From Streptomyces sp. NBC_00273 (GTDB lineage Bacteria; Actinomycetota; Actinomycetes; Streptomycetales; Streptomycetaceae), in the NCBI RefSeq assembly GCF_036178145.1, contig NZ_CP108067.1:8199001-8263000 (forward strand): a stretch of 64,000 nt of DNA. The letters are read 5' to 3'. Shown in pieces: positions 60,020-64,000 of the stretch; position 1 is the stretch's first letter; each line of letters starts with the position of its first letter. The position numbers were made by a program, and so were the translations under genes. The notes under the pieces are model-generated. The model was not told where the DNA came from, searched no databases, and saw nothing but the letters and a program-made list of their open reading frames with translations.

Positions 60020-63000
60020 TCACTCCCCGCGCGCGGTCGGGCGCAGCGCCACGAGCTCGGCCAGTTCGGCATCGGTCAGTTCGGTCAGCGCGCCCCCGCC
60101 GCCCGCGAGGACGGCGTCGGCCAGGGCGCGTTTGCGCGCCAGCATCTCGGCGATCCGGTCCTCTACGGTGCCTTCGGCGATGATCCGGTGGACCTGTACG
60201 GGCTGGGTCTGGCCGATGCGGTAGGCGCGGTCGGTGGCCTGTTCCTCGACGGCCGGGTTCCACCAACGGTCGAAGTGGATGACGTGCCCGGCCCGGGTGA
60301 GGTTCAGCCCGGTGCCCGCCGCCTTCAAGGACAGCAGGAAGACGGGGACCTCGCCCGCCTGGAAACGGTCGACGAGCTCCTCGCGGCGCGGCACCGGCGT
60401 CCCGCCGTGCAGGAACTGCGAGGCGATCCCGCGGGCGGCCAGGTGCTTCTCCAGGATCCTGGCCATCGCCACGTACTGGGTGAAGACCAGCACCGAGCCG
60501 CCCTCGGCCAGGATCGTGTCGAGGAGTTCGTCGAGCAGCTCCAGCTTTCCGGAGCGGGCGCCGCCGTCACCGGCCTCCTTGGCGCCGCGTTCCGCCGGGC
60601 CGTGCTCCCGCAGGTAATGGGCCGGATGGTTGCAGATCTGCTTGAGGGAGGTCAGCAGCTTGACCACCAGACCGCGCCGTTCCATCCCGTCCGCCTCCGA
60701 GATCGCGGCGAGGGTTTCGCGTACGACCGCCTCGTAGAGCGAGGTCTGTTCGCGGCTGAGGGTGACGGTGTGGTCGGTCTCGGTCTTGGGCGGCAGCTCG
60801 GGCGCGATGCCGGGGTCGGACTTCTTGCGGCGCAGCAGGAACGGTCGGACGAGCGCGGAGAGCCGGGCGGCGGCCTGCGGGTCGCGGCCGCTCTCGACGG
60901 GGTCGGCGTAGCGGGACCGGAAGGTGCCGAGGCGGCCGAGGAGCCCGGGTGTGGTCCAGTCGAGGACGGCCCACAGCTCGGCGAGGTCGTTCTCGACGGG
61001 GGTGCCGGTCAGGGCCACGCGGGCCGGGGCCGGGATGGTGCGCAGGGCCTTGGCGGTGGCCGAACGCGGGTTCTTGACGTGCTGGGCCTCGTCGGCCACG
61101 ACCATGCCCCAGCGGGTGGCGGCGAGTTCGGGCGCGTGCAGGCGCATGGTGCCGTAGGTGGTGAGGACGAACCCGCCGGTCAGTCCGGTGAGCCCGGCGA
61201 GGCTGCGGTCCGGGCCGTGGAAGCGGCGTACGGGGGTGCCGGGGGCGAACTTGTCGATCTCCCGCTGCCAGTTGCCCAGCAGCGAGGCCGGGCACACCAC
61301 CAGGGTCGGTCCGGCGGTGGCGGTGACGGTGGCGGGGTTGGTGCCGGGAGCCGGGGGTCGGTTGCGGTGCAGGTGGAGCGCGATGAGGGTGACGGTCTTG
61401 CCGAGGCCCATGTCGTCGGCGAGGCAGGCGCCGAGGCCGAGCGAGGTCATCCGGTCCAGCCAGCGCAGACCGCGCAGCTGGTAGTCGCGCAGGGTGGCCC
61501 GCAGCTCCGGCGGCGCGCCGAGGGCGTCGGGAGCCCCGGGTGCCGTCGGGGCCTCCTGCGCGCCGGTGGTGAGGCGCGCGCGCAGCCCCTCCAGCGGACC
61601 GGCGGCCTCTACGTCCACCCGCTTGCCGTCGATCTCCGCCGACCCGGTGAGTACGGCGGCCAGCGCGTCCGCGGCCGCGATCTCACGGTCCTGGCGGGCG
61701 ACGGCCCGGCGGGCCTCGGCGGGGTCGACCAGGACCCATTGGTCGCGCAGCCGGACCAGGGGGCGCTTCGCTTCGGCGAGACGGTCGAGTTCGGCGCGGG
61801 TGAGATCGTCCTGGTCGCCGAGGGCGTGGCGCCAGCTGAAGGAGAGCAGGGCGCCGGGGGAGAGCAGACCGGAGGGGCGGGTGCTCGCGGTGGTGTCGTC
61901 GGGGGAGCCGAGGACGGCTCGGGCGTTCAGGTCGCGCAGGAGCCCGCGCGGCCAGTGCACCTGGACCCCGTCGGCGGCCAGGGCGGTGGCGGCTTCGCCG
62001 AGCAGCTCCGTGACCTCCTCGTCGGCGAGTTCGACCGCGTCCGGGACGGCCGCGCCTAGCAGGGGGGTGAGCGGGGGCCACAGTCGGGAGGCGCGCCGCA
62101 GGGCGCGGAGGGCGTCCAACCGGGCGCTCGGGGGGAAGGCGGTCGCGGCGGCACCGGATCCGGCCCAGACGTCGGCGGCATCGGCGACGAGGGCGGCGTC
62201 GGACAGGCTGTGCATCTGCAGGACGGCCCGGAAGCCGGGGCCGGCTTCGGGGCGCTGCACCGCGGCGGGGTCGGGGACCCCGTCGAGGCCCCTGTCGAGG
62301 CCCCCGTCGAGTTCGATCCGCAGGGAGATCCGGACTCCGGCGTCATGGCCGGCGGCCACCTCGGCGGCCCATTCGCGCAGCTCGGGGTGGAGCTGCGGCG
62401 GGCGGTCGGCGTAGGCGGGGCCACCGGCGGCCGCGGGGGCGGCGGGGGAGCGCGGGAGGGCGTCGGCGACGGCGTCGAGGAAGGCCCGCAGCAGCGGTTC
62501 CGGCGAGGGCAGCCGGGGCGGCCCGTCGGCGTTCAGCGGCACGCAACGGGCGGCGGGCGGCATGGCGGCGGCCAGTTGCCGGACCTCGTCGAGGTCGGCG
62601 GCCCCCAGCGGCCCGATCCGCCACGCGTCGTGGCCGGCGGGGCTCAGCCCGGGCAGGAGCTGCCCGCGCGCGGCGAAGCGCAGGGCGAGCAGCGCGGCGG
62701 CGCCCCAGAACGCCGTGGCGGAGTCGCTGGTTCCGTCGGGCGGGTCGCCGGGCCCCGCCTCGGCTGCCGCGGACCGGGCGCGCGTGAGCAGGGGCAGGGC
62801 TTCGTCCACGGACAGGACGCGCGCGACCACGGTGGCCCGGCGGAGGTCGGGGGTGATGACCGCGAGCTCCTCCGAGCCGCCGTCGCGGGATGGGGCATCG
62901 GCATCGGCATCGGCGTCGACCCCGGCAGGGGCGGCAGGCGACGCGCCGTCGGTCCGCCAGAGGGCGATCCGGCCGCCGCGCGGCGGGTCGGCGGGAAGGA

Positions 63001-63046
63001 AGGCGGCGGAGTGGTGGTGGATGAGGTCGGAGATCTCGAAGAGCAC
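60020..63046 (-). CDS. SNF2-family DEAD/DEAH helicase (bacterial Swi2/Snf2 ATPase)
   Basis: 1008 residues from GTG 63046 (GAGGA upstream); a frame to 63139 is open but unsupported. The N-terminal 450 residues are the bacterial SNF2 helicase-associated region. Helicase motifs follow: LADDMGLGKTVTLIALHLHR (I), TYGTMRL (Ib), VVADEAQHVKNP (II, DEAQ), ALTGTPVENDLAELW (III), then VFTQYVAMARILEKHL, LSLKAAGTGLNLTRAGHVIHF (V) and DRAYRIGQTQPVQVHRII (VI). These translocate on double-stranded DNA. It is translated just before the SWIM protein. Confidence 0.94.
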   Translation of the reverse strand: MLFEISDLIHHHSAAFLPADPPRGGRIALWRTDGASPAAPAGVDADADADAPSRDGGSEELAVITPDLRRATVVARVLSVDEALPLLTRARSAAAEAGPGDPPDGTSDSATAFWGAAALLALRFAARGQLLPGLSPAGHDAWRIGPLGAADLDEVRQLAAAMPPAARCVPLNADGPPRLPSPEPLLRAFLDAVADALPRSPAAPAAAGGPAYADRPPQLHPELREWAAEVAAGHDAGVRISLRIELDGGLDRGLDGVPDPAAVQRPEAGPGFRAVLQMHSLSDAALVADAADVWAGSGAAATAFPPSARLDALRALRRASRLWPPLTPLLGAAVPDAVELADEEVTELLGEAATALAADGVQVHWPRGLLRDLNARAVLGSPDDTTASTRPSGLLSPGALLSFSWRHALGDQDDLTRAELDRLAEAKRPLVRLRDQWVLVDPAEARRAVARQDREIAAADALAAVLTGSAEIDGKRVDVEAAGPLEGLRARLTTGAQEAPTAPGAPDALGAPPELRATLRDYQLRGLRWLDRMTSLGLGACLADDMGLGKTVTLIALHLHRNRPPAPGTNPATVTATAGPTLVVCPASLLGNWQREIDKFAPGTPVRRFHGPDRSLAGLTGLTGGFVLTTYGTMRLHAPELAATRWGMVVADEAQHVKNPRSATAKALRTIPAPARVALTGTPVENDLAELWAVLDWTTPGLLGRLGTFRSRYADPVESGRDPQAAARLSALVRPFLLRRKKSDPGIAPELPPKTETDHTVTLSREQTSLYEAVVRETLAAISEADGMERRGLVVKLLTSLKQICNHPAHYLREHGPAERGAKEAGDGGARSGKLELLDELLDTILAEGGSVLVFTQYVAMARILEKHLAARGIASQFLHGGTPVPRREELVDRFQAGEVPVFLLSLKAAGTGLNLTRAGHVIHFDRWWNPAVEEQATDRAYRIGQTQPVQVHRIIAEGTVEDRIAEMLARKRALADAVLAGGGGALTELTDAELAELVALRPTARGE

Positions 63047-63231
63047 GCATTCCTCAAGTTTGACTACCGGGTACGGGGTGGCCGAGGTTACCCCATCGGG
63101 GGTGTCCGACGACGGGGGTGCGACCTTGACCCGGGTCACTTCTGAGACCGTTCGGGTGTCGGGGAACGCGCGGTCGCGACGGCACGTTGAGCGGGGTAGT
63201 AGTGGTCGACGGCAGGAGGAGGTGTCCGCAG

Positions 63232-63414
63232 ATGTCCACGAGCGGAAAGATCGCGGTTGCCGGAGTCGTGGCAGCCATCGTGCTGTTCTGGACCGTGGGG
63301 TTCTGGGCGGGGCTGCTGGTCCTGATCGGCGTGCCGGTCGCCGCGTACCTCCTGCTGGACTCCTCCCAGCGGCGTCGTCTGCGGGGCATATCCAGGAAGC
63401 AGATCGGCCGCTGA
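63232..63414 (+). CDS. Small membrane protein
   Basis: 60 residues from ATG 63232, with AGGAGGAGG upstream. Two adjoining hydrophobic helices (IAVAGVVAAIVLFWTVGFWA and LLVLIGVPVAAYLLL) are followed by a basic tail RRRLRGISRKQIGR. No family recognised; common as a conserved hypothetical in Streptomyces. It diverges from the SNF2 gene. Confidence 0.6.
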   Translation: MSTSGKIAVAGVVAAIVLFWTVGFWAGLLVLIGVPVAAYLLLDSSQRRRLRGISRKQIGR

Positions 63415-63446
63415 GCGCGGCCGCCGCGCGCTGATCCGGCAGGGCG

Positions 63447-63477
63447 GCCGGGCTCCGGCTTCGGTGCGGAGCCCGGC
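63447..63477. terminator. Bidirectional terminator between small membrane protein and prenyl synthase
   Basis: Perfect 11-bp stem GCCGGGCTCCG / CGGAGCCCGGC with a 9-base GCTTCGGTG loop, 33 bases past one stop and 89 bases from the converging gene's stop. Confidence 0.8.
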
Positions 63478-63565
63478 GGACACGGCCGCGGGGCGGGAAT
63501 CGGATGCGTACCCGCCCGGTGGCGGTGACGCCCGAAGGGTGCGGCCCGCCCGGGCGGCGGCCGGG

Positions 63566-64000
63566 TCAGGCGGCGCCGCTCACGACGGCCGGGGCGAGGT
63601 CCGCTTCGAGCAGCATCTGGGACGCGTGGTCCACGAGGTGTCGGAGCACCGGCAAGTAGGTCTCGTCGCCGCCCAGTTCGTCCAGGATCCGGTACCCCTC
63701 GGCGCGGAACGCGTCGATCTCCGCCCGGTACCGGTCGAGAGCAGTGGGCGTCCGCAGCAGTGCCTCCAGTTCCGCTCTGGCCTGATGCGAGCGTCCGGCG
63801 GCGGCGCACAGGCCCAGGACGTGCTCCCGGGAATCGGGCGAGGCGTCCTCGATGACGGAGGCGAGGAGATAGGTGACCGTACCGTTGAGCAGGTCCTCGT
63901 TGCGGCCGGACAGGATGTCTTCCTGGTCGTTGAATATTTGCCAAAGGATGCCGAAGACGTAGCCGAATTCACGCCACAGCTCCACCCTCTCGGCCGTTGT
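63566..64000 (-). CDS. Polyprenyl synthetase (trans-isoprenyl diphosphate synthase), C-terminal part; 5' end outside window
   Basis: 145 residues are visible and the frame is open through base 64000. FGILWQIFNDQEDILSGRNE, then DLLNGTVTYLLAS, corresponds to the second Asp-rich region of isoprenyl diphosphate synthases (family form F-IRDD-D--G----GKP-G-D---G--T-P). The usual DDxxD is altered to NDQED. The tail is helical and ends in VVSGAA. With the first DDxxD not visible, activity cannot be judged. Confidence 0.8.
   Translation of the reverse strand, partial: TTAERVELWREFGYVFGILWQIFNDQEDILSGRNEDLLNGTVTYLLASVIEDASPDSREHVLGLCAAAGRSHQARAELEALLRTPTALDRYRAEIDAFRAEGYRILDELGGDETYLPVLRHLVDHASQMLLEADLAPAVVSGAA

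Noticed and set aside
59186..62059. 957-codon plus-strand frame across the SWIM and SNF2 genes
   Set aside because: It spans two well-supported minus-strand genes and has Gly/Arg/Val-rich low-complexity content without motifs.
1..64000. CRISPR arrays, tRNA or rRNA genes, insertion sequences, prophage
   Set aside because: No regularly spaced repeats, cloverleaf sequences, rRNA-like stretches, transposase motifs or phage genes were seen on either strand.

Overview
The window is high-GC actinobacterial DNA and almost certainly comes from a Streptomyces chromosome. The supporting signs are dense genes with strong third-position GC bias, many ATGA/GTGA/TGATG stop-start overlaps, GTG and TTG starts behind GGAGG-type ribosome sites, one rare TTA leucine codon, and Streptomyces-typical families (SpoIIE phosphatases, secreted TAP-type hydrolases, DUF305/DUF6153, CehA/McbA, SWIM/SNF2). 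Secreted and lipoprotein products are common. No rRNA, tRNA, CRISPR array, transposase or phage module was seen.

Layout. 1-2.8 kb: end of an osmolyte (glycine betaine type) ABC importer. 2.9-10.4 kb: two SpoIIE-type phosphatases around a tandem pair of secreted alpha/beta hydrolases, then a MASE1 sensor gene that is split by a frameshift. 10.4-11.6 kb: DUF6153 and DUF305 exported proteins. 11.9-16.1 kb: a minus-strand operon of a small membrane protein, a GMC oxidoreductase and an animal-type haem peroxidase/fatty-acid dioxygenase-like enzyme. 16.5-18.6 kb: an unknown membrane protein and haem A synthase. 18.7-21.7 kb: a self-contained P450 operon (ferredoxin, ferredoxin reductase, P450). 22-23.9 kb: FKBP prolyl isomerase and a ketopantoate-reductase-like enzyme.

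24.0-35.4 kb is the most unusual region: an unassigned, compact biosynthetic cluster without PKS or NRPS genes. Two divergent operons share a 180-330 bp control region that carries a long hairpin with a promoter-like signal on each strand. The minus arm encodes an asparaginyl-tRNA-synthetase/asparagine-synthetase-A-like enzyme and a stand-alone FMN glutamate-synthase domain. The plus arm encodes a luciferase-like monooxygenase, an MFS exporter, glutamate mutase S subunit, an ATP-grasp ligase, a PP-loop ATPase, glutamate mutase E subunit, a second ATP-grasp ligase and a flavin reductase, and it ends at a strong terminator. A reasonable reading is glutamate to 3-methylaspartate, followed by amidation, N-oxygenation and ligation to make a small exported amino-acid or peptide product.

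35.7-43.3 kb encodes cell-envelope and secreted proteins: two lipoproteins (one a beta-helix protein), a DyP-type peroxidase, a secreted SdrD-B/beta-propeller protein and a Tat-exported PHP metallohydrolase. 43.9-49.1 kb carries a second GMC oxidoreductase, an IMPase-like protein with altered metal ligands, an F420-reductase-like protein, a split hot-dog thioesterase gene and an AraC regulator. 49.2-52.6 kb is a membrane fatty-acid desaturase/ferredoxin reductase operon opposite a PucR-type regulator. 52.7-55.7 kb looks like a rearranged junction: an MFS gene and a small gene lie between an asnB fragment and a glycan-binding-domain fragment, with almost identical hairpins near the two ends. 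55.7-64 kb: an aldehyde dehydrogenase with its GAF regulator, a SWIM protein/SNF2 helicase pair, a small membrane protein and a truncated prenyl synthase.

All functions are inferred from motifs read by eye; no database search was run.
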